Both the position numbers and the translations under genes were made by a program. The notes under the pieces are model-generated. The model did not search any database. It saw only the letters and a list, made by a program, of their open reading frames with translations, and was not told the DNA's origin. From the NCBI GenBank assembly GCA_021820105.1, contig JAKAED010000028.1:1-32276 (forward strand): DNA of 32,276 bases, in the 5' to 3' direction. Shown in pieces: positions 15,594 to 24,072 of this stretch. The DNA comes from Actinomycetes bacterium (GTDB taxonomy: Bacteria > Actinomycetota > Thermoleophilia > Solirubrobacterales > Solirubrobacteraceae). Positions within the stretch are counted from its first letter, which is position 1; every line of letters begins with the position of its first letter.

Positions 15594-17219
15594 TTACTCT
15601 TCGACGGCAGCGGGCCCGTCGGACGCGAGCTGCAGGCTGGGCACCGGCTCGGTGCCAGATGAGGCTGCCTCCCGGTCACCGGCGGACGTCGGTGCCCCGT
15701 CCTGAACACCGCGCTTGCGGCGCCGGCCGCGCGAGCGGCCGCCGTTCGAAGCGGAGTAGTAGGAGTGCGAATACTTCTGGTAGCCGGGTCCTGATGTGAC
15801 TCCGGTTGCAACTGCACCGAGCAGATGGCCATGGGCAGAGACGATGATCTTCTGCAGTCGCCGGACGGTGTCGCGGGTCGATCGGTTGACGCGGGCGATC
15901 AGTACGACTCCTGAGACACTCTGCATCAGCGGCACTGCATCGCTGACCGCAAGTGCAGCCGGAGTGTCGATGATCACCAGGTCGGAGCGGCTCTCCAGCG
16001 TGGTGATGAGATCGCGCATCTGCCCCGAGCTGATCAGTGCCGATGGGTTGGGTGGTGGCGAACCGGCCGCGAGCACGCGGAGACGGCCAGTGTCGGCAGG
16101 TCCGAGCTGCCAGTCGATCAGTGCCGTCTCCGGAGGACGCTGCTCCGCGAGGACGAGCCCGAGGCCGACCTGCGGTCGCAGCCCGAGTTTGGCGGTCGCT
16201 CCTGCACGGCGGAGGTCTGCATCGACCAGGATCACATCCAGCCCAGCGTGAGCGCAGGCCAACGCGAGACTTACCGACACCGTGCTCTTGCCCTCCTGCT
16301 CGCCAGGGCTGGTGATCAACACGCTCTTGACCGGCCTGTCGACTGAGAAGTATGTGAGTGACGTGCGCAGCGTCTGGAATGCCTCAGCGTCAGCCGGCGA
16401 GGCATCGAGACCGCCTGTGAACGCACTGGGCGCGATCGCAGACAGCAGCGGGAGCTTTGTGAAATGCTCCAGATCATCCGGTGAGCGGAGCCTTCTATCG
16501 GCACTGTCCAGCAGCATCACGGCCGCGACGGCGAGCAGGATGCCGACTACGAGCCCTAACTCCACCGTGCGTCGCAGGTGGGGTCCAGTCGGTGTGTAGT
16601 TCGGCGTGGCCTTCTGCAGCTGCGTGATCCCGTTGACCGGCGTGTTCAGCGCTGCTTCAGCCGCGAGCAACTGTTGCCGCAGCGATGCGTAGTCGGGATT
16701 GGTCGGCGTCAACCTCGCGAGCTGATGCCTATAGGAAGTGATCGCACGCTGGATGTCGCCTCTGGTGACGTCATTCTCGTTCACATTCAGGGCCTGGGCA
16801 AACGCGTTGGCGATCGCTGCCGCCTCTGTCGGACTGCCGGCAGATGTGCTGATCGTGATGAAGTTGGTGCTGGGGTCCGCGCTTGCCGTCACGTCACCGA
16901 CGATGCTCCCGCCGTCAACCGGTGGATGCATCAGATTGCCGGCGATCGTCGCGATCGGACTGGTTGTGATCAGCTGTGCGATCGCGGTGATATTGCCTGT
17001 GGCGTAGACGGAGTCGCCGGTCGAGACCGTGAAGTTGCCGTTCGAACCGGGCGCGGTGAAGGCCAGGAGGGTGCTTGCAGCGTAGACCTTGGGCTTTCCA
17101 CGCTCGAGCAGGTAGGCCACCCCCGGGGCTCCGACCACAAGGACAAGGATCAGCAGCTTCCAGCGCCAGACCGTACGGAGATAGGAGCGAATGTCCCTAT
17201 GGCCAGTGAATTCGGGCAT
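15594..17219 (-). CDS. Wzc-like chain-length regulator fused to bacterial tyrosine kinase
   Basis: The 541-residue protein joins a Wzz domain to a BY-kinase. Residues 7-40 hold the Wzz N-terminus (DIRSYLRTVWRWKLLILVLV with one helix); an extracellular region of about 175 residues follows, with a second helix at about 219-237. The cytoplasmic kinase has Walker A SPGEQEGKST (304-313), Walker A' ILVDADLR (330-337) and Walker B LVIIDTPA (414-421). A tyrosine cluster follows at Tyr480, 483, 487 and 488, the autophosphorylation region, then an unusual basic patch (RSRGRRRKRG, 495-504) and an acidic tail. It would control polymer length and export. The start is ATG 17219, preceded by AAGGAA on the minus strand; the open frame extends upstream but that part overlaps the next gene and has no family similarity. 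Confidence 0.92.
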   Translation of the reverse strand: MPEFTGHRDIRSYLRTVWRWKLLILVLVVGAPGVAYLLERGKPKVYAASTLLAFTAPGSNGNFTVSTGDSVYATGNITAIAQLITTSPIATIAGNLMHPPVDGGSIVGDVTASADPSTNFITISTSAGSPTEAAAIANAFAQALNVNENDVTRGDIQRAITSYRHQLARLTPTNPDYASLRQQLLAAEAALNTPVNGITQLQKATPNYTPTGPHLRRTVELGLVVGILLAVAAVMLLDSADRRLRSPDDLEHFTKLPLLSAIAPSAFTGGLDASPADAEAFQTLRTSLTYFSVDRPVKSVLITSPGEQEGKSTVSVSLALACAHAGLDVILVDADLRRAGATAKLGLRPQVGLGLVLAEQRPPETALIDWQLGPADTGRLRVLAAGSPPPNPSALISSGQMRDLITTLESRSDLVIIDTPAALAVSDAVPLMQSVSGVVLIARVNRSTRDTVRRLQKIIVSAHGHLLGAVATGVTSGPGYQKYSHSYYSASNGGRSRGRRRKRGVQDGAPTSAGDREAASSGTEPVPSLQLASDGPAAVEE

Positions 17220-17280
17220 CAGAAGGTTCCTTGTCGGGCGGAGGACATCCGGGAATTGATCGGCAGTGGCATCGGTGAGC

Positions 17281-18591
17281 TTAAGCGGTGATCGGTTCTG
17301 GGAGTTCGTGTGGGCCGGGTTGAGCCTGCGCTTCGGCGAGTCCTTGAGGCGGTTCCGGTTTCTCGCGTGCGGCTGTCCAGAGTATTGCTGTGGCGCACAT
17401 GCCGAGCGTGACCAGGTGCGACCTGTATCGGAAGCCGGTGCCGGCGTTGCCAACCGTTACGGCGTAGGCCACCATTTCGAAGAGCAGAGGGTAGAGCAGT
17501 GGGCCGGCGCGTCCGAAGACGTTCCCGCGGTTGATCCAGGCATACCGTATGAAAAGCAGCAGAACCGCATAGGCAACCAGGGTTCCGAACGAACCAAACA
17601 GCTGATTTATGTCATGCAGTTGCCAGGGGTAGGGCTGCAGGAGAAGCTCCCGGATCTTCGTCGGCAGGCTGGTGATCACGGCACCGCGAGAGGAGACGTT
17701 CACTGACTCCAGCGCGAGGTTCGCGCCGTTTGGGCCACCGGTGCCGCCCTGTGTGGTGCCTGTCGCGTTCGCGGCCTGCGATGCCTGGAGTATTTTGAGG
17801 TTGCTGCCGCTGGTGGCGGCCAAGACTGTCGGCGCCGCAAGCATCCCACCGATCACCACCGCGTAGATCAGGCTCACCGCTAGACCCTTGCGCTCCATGT
17901 TGCGCAGCGACGCGTGCAGGACGATCATCACGCAGCCACCCAGTAGGAACCAGCCGGCGTATGAGCGCGTCTCAATGCCGATCAGGCACCCCAACCCGCA
18001 GATGAAGAGCCCGCGGATGTCAAGTCGCTTCCACAGCCAGACTCCACCGAATGCCGCCAGACCGGCAGCGAGTTCCATCAGTGGCTCCTTGTGGATCTCG
18101 GAGTTGAAGAAGATGTTGGACGGCTCAAACGCCAGACACCAGGCTGCTATGCGTGTTGCCCTTGGTCCGCCCAGGTCGTACGTGGCCGCGAGCATGAAGA
18201 CGTAGCCGAGCAGCGCGATCCCAACCTGGTCGATCCGGATGCCGGTCACGTTGATGAAACCGAGTCTGATCTGGAGATCAAACAGGACGGTCTGGAGCTG
18301 GTAGGCACCGTGAGGCAGATCCCCAGTCCCCAAAGGACTTGCGGCCAGCTGTTCTGCCAGGTAGAGGAAGGTGTTCTCGTCACCGCCGCGCAGTGACGAG
18401 CCGATGCCCGTGGCGTTGACGGCGAGTATCGCCAGGAGCCGGATTCCGTAGGCGACCATGAGCGCCCGGCTGATCGCTGTGAAGCCGGAGCGCGTGCGAC
18501 CCAGGCGCTGCACGGCGTAGATCAGGACAACGCCTACGAGCAGAAGGGTGATGATGATCCCGGCTGCCGGATCCCAGGCTGGAATCGTCAT
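17281..18591 (-). CDS. Polytopic membrane protein, candidate polysaccharide polymerase
   Basis: The 436-residue protein has about ten hydrophobic helices and no domain I can name with certainty. Features seen: an N-terminal helix pair, SLRGGDENTFLYLAEQLAAS after the third helix, FEPSNIFFNSEIHKEPLMELAAG, which resembles the acidic E-x-H-K-E loops of GT-C or Wzy-like proteins, a glycine- and threonine-rich outside loop (GTTQGGTGGPNGAN), and a proline-rich cytoplasmic tail. It lies between a GT4 gene and the Wzc-like kinase on the same strand, with gaps of 91 and 61 bp, which is the usual neighbourhood of a Wzy polymerase. A GT-C mannosyltransferase-like role is the main alternative. Confidence 0.65.
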   Translation of the reverse strand: MTIPAWDPAAGIIITLLLVGVVLIYAVQRLGRTRSGFTAISRALMVAYGIRLLAILAVNATGIGSSLRGGDENTFLYLAEQLAASPLGTGDLPHGAYQLQTVLFDLQIRLGFINVTGIRIDQVGIALLGYVFMLAATYDLGGPRATRIAAWCLAFEPSNIFFNSEIHKEPLMELAAGLAAFGGVWLWKRLDIRGLFICGLGCLIGIETRSYAGWFLLGGCVMIVLHASLRNMERKGLAVSLIYAVVIGGMLAAPTVLAATSGSNLKILQASQAANATGTTQGGTGGPNGANLALESVNVSSRGAVITSLPTKIRELLLQPYPWQLHDINQLFGSFGTLVAYAVLLLFIRYAWINRGNVFGRAGPLLYPLLFEMVAYAVTVGNAGTGFRYRSHLVTLGMCATAILWTAAREKPEPPQGLAEAQAQPGPHELPEPITA

Positions 18592-18682
18592 TGCTGCTGG
18601 TATCGGATGTTCACGAGGCTCGCCTTTAGTGATTCCCCGCTTCCGGACAAGGGCCGGAGATTAGCGTGCGCGTGAGGACGCA

Positions 18683-19873
18683 TCACCGCCTGGCGGAGAG
18701 CTCACCGTACAGCTCAGCGTGATCGGATGCCAGACGCGTCAGGGTGAATCGCGCGGTGGCGTGAGCACGACCGAGCTCGCCCATCTGCCGACGCAGCTCG
18801 GGCTCCTCAACCAACTGTCGGAGCCTCGCGGCCAGTTCGTCAACGGCTTCTGGAGCGGCGACAAATCCGCTCTCCCCATCTCTGACCACCGATCGCATTC
18901 CGCCCACGTCCGTGGCCACGACCGGCACGGCCGCCGCCTGCGCCTCGATCAGACTCACCGGCGTGCCCTCGTTATCGGAGGTCAGCATCACCACATCGCT
19001 GGCGAAGCAGACGTCGGGAATGTCGCGTCGGAAGCCGGCCCAAACCAGCTGATCGCCCAAGGCCGTCGCGTTCGCGGAGCTCGTCAGTCGGTCGCGGAGT
19101 TCCCCGTCTCCAACGATCGCGAATCGCACGCCGGGAAGCGCACCCACGCGTTGCGCCACCGCCAGGAAGCGGTCCACACGCTTGATCGGCACCAGCCGCG
19201 CGATCAGGGTGATGAGCACCTCGCTCTCATCAACTCCCCAGCTCTCCCGCACCGCCCTCCGGCGCTGCTCGCGATCACTGTCCGCGCTGAACGGAGTCAG
19301 GTCAAAGCCAAGCGGCATCACGCGGAACTTGGAGGCGGGAGCGACACCCAAACCAACAAGGTCGTCACGCACCTCGTCAGAGACCGCCAGCAGCACATCA
19401 GTGAAGCGCGCGAGCACCCTCTCGACCTGCAGGTAGAACCGGGCTGTGCGTCCCGCAAAGTAGCCCGTCAGCGAGTGTCCATGGTAGGTGTGAATGATCC
19501 TCGGACGCCAACGCCTGAGCGGAAACGCCAGCAACGCGGCTATGCGGCCGAGCGTCCCTCCCTTGGCCGCGTGCGTGTGGACGATCGCGGGGCGGTCGCG
19601 CCACATCAGCAGGATCATCCGCAGCAGTGCCGCAATGTCGCCTCGACCGGGGTCCCGCCGCATGGTCGGGATCAGGGTGGGGCTCACACCTCGCGCCTGG
19701 GCCAGGTAGTCCATGTTCCCCTCAGCCGCGTCCTCAACCCCGCGCACGAGGCGGGTGCTGTACCCGTAGCGCTCCAGCTCCTGGGTCAAGGTGATCGCTT
19801 GAATCGCAGGACCGCCGATGTTCAGGCGGGCGATGATCCGCATGACCCTGATCGGTTTGGCTCCAGTCGTCAT
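18683..19873 (-). CDS. Family 4 glycosyltransferase
   Basis: A 396-residue GT4 enzyme with a full set of motifs: IRVMRIIARLNIGGPAIQA at the N-terminus, PAIVHTHAAKGGTLGRIAA, HTYHGHSLTGYF, and in the donor domain VLITLIARLVPIKRVDRFL, FAIVGDGELRD, and the E-x7-E pair EGTPVSLIE at about 302-310 followed by AVPVVATDVGG. This subgroup often acts early in exopolysaccharide assembly, as WbnK or EpsF-like enzymes do; that is a family tendency only. The start is ATG 19873, since the longer frame to 20041 would overlap the divergent GT2 gene and adds no family sequence. It is probably first in an operon with the 17281 and 15594 genes. Confidence 0.92.
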   Translation of the reverse strand: MTTGAKPIRVMRIIARLNIGGPAIQAITLTQELERYGYSTRLVRGVEDAAEGNMDYLAQARGVSPTLIPTMRRDPGRGDIAALLRMILLMWRDRPAIVHTHAAKGGTLGRIAALLAFPLRRWRPRIIHTYHGHSLTGYFAGRTARFYLQVERVLARFTDVLLAVSDEVRDDLVGLGVAPASKFRVMPLGFDLTPFSADSDREQRRRAVRESWGVDESEVLITLIARLVPIKRVDRFLAVAQRVGALPGVRFAIVGDGELRDRLTSSANATALGDQLVWAGFRRDIPDVCFASDVVMLTSDNEGTPVSLIEAQAAAVPVVATDVGGMRSVVRDGESGFVAAPEAVDELAARLRQLVEEPELRRQMGELGRAHATARFTLTRLASDHAELYGELSARR

Positions 19874-19897
19874 CTTGCTGCTTGATACTGCACGACC

Positions 19898-20743
19898 GTG
19901 ACGGACCGTGACCTGCCGCGCACCACCGTAGTGATCCCGGTCTGGGATCGCTACGTAGCGCTGCGCTTCAGCGAGGCGCTTGAGAGCATCCTCTCGCAGG
20001 AAGTGGAGGTTGACGTGGTGGTGGTGGATAACGCTTCGCACCTGCCGCTTCCGGATCTCCCTGGGATCAGGCTCGTCCTGAGGACAGAACAGCGGATCTC
20101 ACTTGGCGCAGCGCGCAACCTTGGTCTGGAGCATGTGGAGACTGAGACCGTGGTCTTTGCCGATGCGGACGACATCATGCTGCCGGGGACGATCAGACGC
20201 CTGCAGGGGGCCCTCGATTCAAGGCCGGAACTGGTCGCCTTCGCTTGCGCCTTTGTTGATGCCGAAACGGGCCAGCGCCACCGATGGCCACGTCCGTGGG
20301 TCGCGACGCTCACCCGCTTCCCGACCCTGATGGCTCTGATCAACGCGGTCTGGGCGATCTACCCGATCACCGGTCCGGTGCTGATTCGCACGGGCGTCGC
20401 CAGAGAGGTCGGTGGTCACGCTGATGTCGACAATGGTGATGCACGTTCGCTCGGGGCCGCGCTGCTGTTTCGGGGTCCGGTGGGCTGGAGTGAGGAGCCG
20501 GGCTGGCTCTACCACCGGCGGCTCGGGTCAAACCTCGATCGGTTCAGCACGCCATTGGGCCTGCTCTCAAGCGACCGCACGGTCCGCGCGCGGCTCAGGT
20601 CTGACTTCGGGGGACCAGGATGGCTGCCCAGGGTCCTTCCCCTGATTGCGACGGCTCAATACGCCGCGGTTGCGGCGCACACGCTGCTGTCCTGGCTCAG
20701 GCCGGCGGCTGGCCGCGTCGCGCGCGCTGCACGCCGGCGGTGA
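19898..20743 (+). CDS. Family 2 glycosyltransferase
   Basis: A 281-residue GT-A protein. It has TTVVIPVWDRYVALRF, VDVVVVDNAS, LGAARNLGLEHV and the metal-binding FADADDIMLPGT (DAD) in GT2 order, then PITGPVLIRTGVAREVGGHADVDNGDA and GWSEEPGWLYHRR in the acceptor half. The C-terminus carries a hydrophobic helix (VLPLIATAQYAAVAAHTLLSWL) and a basic tail (RPAAGRVARAARRR), suggesting peripheral membrane attachment. GTG 19898 is used, 24 bp from the divergent GT4 start. Its last 47 bp overlap the 3' end of the convergent small protein gene at 20697, so both C-termini are encoded by the same DNA on opposite strands. Confidence 0.88.
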   Translation: MTDRDLPRTTVVIPVWDRYVALRFSEALESILSQEVEVDVVVVDNASHLPLPDLPGIRLVLRTEQRISLGAARNLGLEHVETETVVFADADDIMLPGTIRRLQGALDSRPELVAFACAFVDAETGQRHRWPRPWVATLTRFPTLMALINAVWAIYPITGPVLIRTGVAREVGGHADVDNGDARSLGAALLFRGPVGWSEEPGWLYHRRLGSNLDRFSTPLGLLSSDRTVRARLRSDFGGPGWLPRVLPLIATAQYAAVAAHTLLSWLRPAAGRVARAARRR

Positions 20744-21245
20744 TCGCTGCCCCTGCCGCAAATGCCAACAGCAGCGGCAGCAGCACTCCGATCCCGCCTG
20801 CGTCTGAGCCACCAAGGAGATCTGTCAGGGCAGTGAGGGCGGAACCAGCGGTTCCATTGCCCAAAGTCGATGTGGTCCCCTGGACCCCTCGCCGCGGGGT
20901 CGCGCGTGCCGCGGGAAGGCGGACGGGAGCCGTGACCTGCGCAAACTGCGCGGCTCCGGCGCCGGCCTTCCCGAGCTTCGACAATCGCTTGACGCCGATC
21001 CTGCCAGCTCCGAGCGCCGAGATCTGGGTGGGGGTTGTGTTGCCGCCACCGCCGAGCGCTGGCGTGGAGACGTTCCCGCCGGAGCTCGGGATCACCTCCG
21101 CATACTGGCTGCTTCCGGCCTTGCCGGGCGGCGCGTAGATCTTCTCGCCTGCTGTTGCGGCACCGGCGGTCCAAGCTGAACCGGCGAGCACGGCAAGCAA
21201 CACGAGTGTCCTGCGCACAACCCGATGATATGCGCAGCGGTTCAT
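20697..21245 (-). CDS. Small secreted protein with C-terminal membrane anchor
   Basis: I do not recognise a named family. The 182-residue protein has a signal peptide (about 11-33, RRTLVLLAVLAGSAWTAGAATAG), a mature part rich in Gly, Ser, Thr and Ala with little predicted globular structure, a motif SSQYAEVIPSSGG at 45-57, a weaker echo AAQFAQVTAP at 98-107, and a C-terminal helix (GIGVLLPLLLAFAAGAAITAG, about 151-171) ended by Arg174, Arg176 and Arg177. This tripartite ending resembles surface-sorting or tail-anchor signals, although no LPXTG or PEP box is visible. The ATG overlaps the stop of the O-antigen-ligase-like gene as ATGA, which implies coupled translation. The open frame reaches 21353, but that part lies within the neighbouring gene. 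Confidence 0.72.
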   Translation of the reverse strand: MNRCAYHRVVRRTLVLLAVLAGSAWTAGAATAGEKIYAPPGKAGSSQYAEVIPSSGGNVSTPALGGGGNTTPTQISALGAGRIGVKRLSKLGKAGAGAAQFAQVTAPVRLPAARATPRRGVQGTTSTLGNGTAGSALTALTDLLGGSDAGGIGVLLPLLLAFAAGAAITAGVQRARRGQPPA

Positions 21246-23224
21246 CCGAGGAAGACAGTTGATGTGGGGTAGAGCGCTCGGGCCCTTCGGTAGTCGGCCA
21301 GTGCCAGGCGTGGCAGGTTCGACTCGGTGGCGATGCGCGATGCGATCAGCCAAAGCTGGTAGTTGCGCGGTTCGCGGGCGATCGCTGCTCTGATCGCGCT
21401 GGCCGCAGCGGCGATCTGATCGCCCTGCTCGAGAATCAGCGCACGCTGGAGGTATGGGGAAGCGGCTCCTGGTTCGACGGCCCGGGCCGTGTTGGCGTCA
21501 TGCAGCGCCTGTGTGAGACGACCGTTTGCGGCTGCGGTCTGGCTGTCCCGTAGCGCCACGGTACTTGCGAGCGGGACCGCGATCAGGAAAATCGCGACCA
21601 GGGCACCAAGAACCGGGAGGGAGCGGTACGCCACTGGTTTCCACCGCGCCCGCGGTCCGCTGACCGCGGGCTGCCCTGTCTCTCTCCGGGTCGGCATCAG
21701 GGTCACTGCCACGAGCAGCATCGTGACCATCGGTACGACCCCGATCTGCCACACCCAGTCAAATGACGCTGACGCGCAGAAGGAGCAGACACCCGCCGTT
21801 GCGGCAGCAACCAGCGCGCGCTTGCTGCCCTCGGCACGGAGCGCCCGCACAGCGCCGCCAATCACGCTCAGGCCGAAGAAGCCGGCGAGCAGCGTCCATC
21901 CGACGATCCCGGTCTCTGCGAGCGTCTCGAACCAGAGCGAGTGAGCGTTGACGATGTACTCCGCGTGAGTCGTGTGCTGCTCCCAGTAGTAACGGAAGGT
22001 GCCGGCGCCGATCCCGTGTAGGGGAGAGCTCTGGAATGCGCTCCAGGCGACCTGCCAGTACTGGTAGCGGTGGCTGCCGGCCACCGACAGCAACCGGAAG
22101 TATTGATTTGATTGGGTCGTTGGCTCCCACAGCTTGAAGTTGTGCCAGAGCTGGGCGGCTGCTCCGCTCGCGAAGCCCACGGCCACCGCACCCAGGGCGC
22201 CGGCGAGCACAAGGCCGGTCAGCGCCTGGGCCGCGCGGCGCGAGACCATCGTCCAGCGTGGGCGCGTGATGCGGCGCTCGGCCAGAGCCACCAGCACCTG
22301 CAGTAGTCCGGTGGCAGCCGCAACCACGCAGATCAGAACCAGCATGGAGTGCCGTTGAGTCGCTGGTGCAGCCGTGATTGAATCCCGTAGGGCAGGCCGG
22401 CGTAGCAGGGCGACCATCAGACCGGAGGTTCCTGCGGCGGTGATCGCGAGGGTCGGCAACCGCGGCAGCCGGTTGGGCGCCAGCGCGATGAATGCGGTCA
22501 GTCCAACTGCTGCGGCCAGGATGCCTCCGCGCGAGACGGTCATCGCCAGACAGAGCAGAACGGGCTGGAGCGCCGCGGTTGCCAGCGCGCGGCCCCAGAC
22601 CGTGCGGGCGCTCGTCGCCATGTAGAGCATCAGCGGCAGCCCCAGCGCTGCGTATTCACCGACACCGTCCGCGTAGTCAAATGGGTAGCTCAGCCGGGCG
22701 GTCGCGTAGAAGCTGCGTGCACTGTCGGCCGGGAACAGGCTGGGGGCGAGCTTGGAGAGCACAGCGATCGCGCTGACCGTCGCGATTCCTGACGCGAGCC
22801 CATGGATCATTGAGCGCGCGGTGTCCGGCGTGAGCGCGCAGATACCAAGCAGGAAGACCCCGAGGTAGGTGGAGATGCGGCAGGCCTCAGCCAGCGTCAA
22901 TTCCCGGCTGCTGGACCATGAAGCGCTCAACCAGGTCCAGAGCAAAAAGCCGCCCAGTAGCGCTACAGCGATCCAGCCCGCGCGGGCCAGATGAGCCCGG
23001 GGCAGCACTCCGATCAGTACGCCTAGCAGCACAAACCACCAGACGATTAGCCCGATCTCGCTGCGGACGATGATGTCGTAGCCCCCGCCTGATAGACCCA
23101 GGTAGACGGCGAGCAGCGTCGCCAGCAGCCACGCCAAGGCGGAGCCGAGGTGCGTTTGACGCAAATGCCGCAGATCTGCGTGATGCCGGCTTGGGGGGCT
23201 GGTGGGTGTAACTGCCTCGGTCAT
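21242..23224 (-). CDS. O-antigen ligase/polymerase-like membrane protein with TPR tail
   Basis: The 660-residue protein has about eleven membrane helices of the Wzy_C/O-antigen ligase family. The large outside loop holds YRYQYWQVAWSAFQSSPLHGIGAGTFRYYWEQ and AHSLWFETLAETGIVGWTLL, which correspond to the conserved Wzy_C loop with its catalytic-type Arg/His residues. After the last helix (about 535-555) there is an alpha-helical TPR-like region: SQTAAANGRLTQALHDANTA, ASPYLQRALILEQGDQIAAA, NYQLWLIASRIATESNL and LALADYRRARALYP. This ligase-plus-TPR form is often seen in actinobacteria and could polymerise glycan or attach it to a lipid or protein. It is followed without a gap by the small anchored protein gene. 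The ATG at 23224 lacks an obvious ribosome-binding site. Confidence 0.88.
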   Translation of the reverse strand: MTEAVTPTSPPSRHHADLRHLRQTHLGSALAWLLATLLAVYLGLSGGGYDIIVRSEIGLIVWWFVLLGVLIGVLPRAHLARAGWIAVALLGGFLLWTWLSASWSSSRELTLAEACRISTYLGVFLLGICALTPDTARSMIHGLASGIATVSAIAVLSKLAPSLFPADSARSFYATARLSYPFDYADGVGEYAALGLPLMLYMATSARTVWGRALATAALQPVLLCLAMTVSRGGILAAAVGLTAFIALAPNRLPRLPTLAITAAGTSGLMVALLRRPALRDSITAAPATQRHSMLVLICVVAAATGLLQVLVALAERRITRPRWTMVSRRAAQALTGLVLAGALGAVAVGFASGAAAQLWHNFKLWEPTTQSNQYFRLLSVAGSHRYQYWQVAWSAFQSSPLHGIGAGTFRYYWEQHTTHAEYIVNAHSLWFETLAETGIVGWTLLAGFFGLSVIGGAVRALRAEGSKRALVAAATAGVCSFCASASFDWVWQIGVVPMVTMLLVAVTLMPTRRETGQPAVSGPRARWKPVAYRSLPVLGALVAIFLIAVPLASTVALRDSQTAAANGRLTQALHDANTARAVEPGAASPYLQRALILEQGDQIAAAASAIRAAIAREPRNYQLWLIASRIATESNLPRLALADYRRARALYPTSTVFLG

Positions 23225-23323
23225 GCACAGAATCCGGCGCTATGCGGCAGCCCAGGATGGTAGAGTGCCCCGAGCCCTGCTAGCTGCAGGTTCTATAAGC
23301 GTTGTGAACTCCATCGCAGGGGG

Positions 23324-24070
23324 ATGTTGAAATTGCGCAAAGCCATCTCGGCGTTTGTGGTCACGTGTGCGTTTGTAGCTGGGGCGTCAAGCGTCGCGTC
23401 GGCCGCGCGACCGAACGTCACACACAAGCGCTGCGGGACCAAGTACACACCGGCGTGCACTAAGCCGAGGATCAAGAGCGGCAAGGTCAGCTGCCTCTCG
23501 CTCAGTCCTTACCGGCTTCCCACCATCACGTTCACGTCGAACTCGGGGATCCGTCGCATCCAGATCAAGCAGGGCGGCCGCACGATCAGGACGATCAGCT
23601 TCAAGGGCCGCGGACGCACCCAGTACGTGCTGCAGGGCGTGATCGTCTCCAGCCTCAGGCTTCACTCGGGCTCGCCGGTCAGCGTCAGGGTGACCGACGT
23701 AAGAGGCAGATCGACGAGTAAGACGCTGCAGATCTCGGCGTGCGCCACGGCACCGAACATCAGGCACGTGCCGGTCAGTCCCAAGTGCGTCAACACCGGT
23801 AGCCACGCGAAGCTCCCGGTCGTCAACCTCACCTCTGCTGCCGGCATCCGGCGGATCCAGATCCGTGAGGGTGCCAAGACGCTGCGGACCATCACGTTCA
23901 AGGGCGTTGGGCCCACGAGCTTCTCGCTGAAGTCTCTGGAGGTCTCGACGCTCGGTCTCCACTCAGGTGGCCACAGCGTGAGCGTGACGGTGACCGACGT
24001 GAAGGGGCGGTCGAGCAACCAGACGCTGCGGTTCTCCGTCTGCGTCGCGACCCCCGTGTTCACCGGCTGA
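23324..24070 (+). CDS. Secreted protein with two tandem beta-sandwich-like repeats
   Basis: No named family recognised. The 248-residue product has a signal peptide (MLKLRKAISAFVVTCAFVAG, cleavage after ASA near 27) and two homologous domains of about 85 residues, 57-140 and 155-240. Both contain GIRRIQI, a RT-x-x-FKG strand, LHSG, and V-x-VTDV-x-GRS, and each begins and ends with a cysteine (57/140 and 155/240), suggesting one disulfide per domain. The strand pattern resembles an Ig-like or Big-type fold. It is divergent from the ligase gene and only two bases before the L,D-transpeptidase gene, so it is probably a cell-wall or glycan-binding surface protein. The ATG at 23324 follows GCAGGGGG very closely; the TTG at 23333 is an alternative start. 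Confidence 0.75.
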   Translation: MLKLRKAISAFVVTCAFVAGASSVASAARPNVTHKRCGTKYTPACTKPRIKSGKVSCLSLSPYRLPTITFTSNSGIRRIQIKQGGRTIRTISFKGRGRTQYVLQGVIVSSLRLHSGSPVSVRVTDVRGRSTSKTLQISACATAPNIRHVPVSPKCVNTGSHAKLPVVNLTSAAGIRRIQIREGAKTLRTITFKGVGPTSFSLKSLEVSTLGLHSGGHSVSVTVTDVKGRSSNQTLRFSVCVATPVFTG

Positions 24071-24072
24071 GG

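Noticed and set aside
16578-17291. 237-codon plus-strand frame
   Set aside because: Antisense to the Wzz domain of the kinase gene; no recognisable features.
17220-17453. N-terminal extension of the Wzc-like kinase
   Set aside because: The 78 extra residues overlap the neighbouring membrane-protein gene in another frame, have no Wzz similarity, and the ATG at 17219 has its own ribosome-binding site.
18719-19885. 388-codon open frame on the plus strand
   Set aside because: Antisense to a complete GT4 gene; the product is rich in Arg, His and Gln with no known motif.
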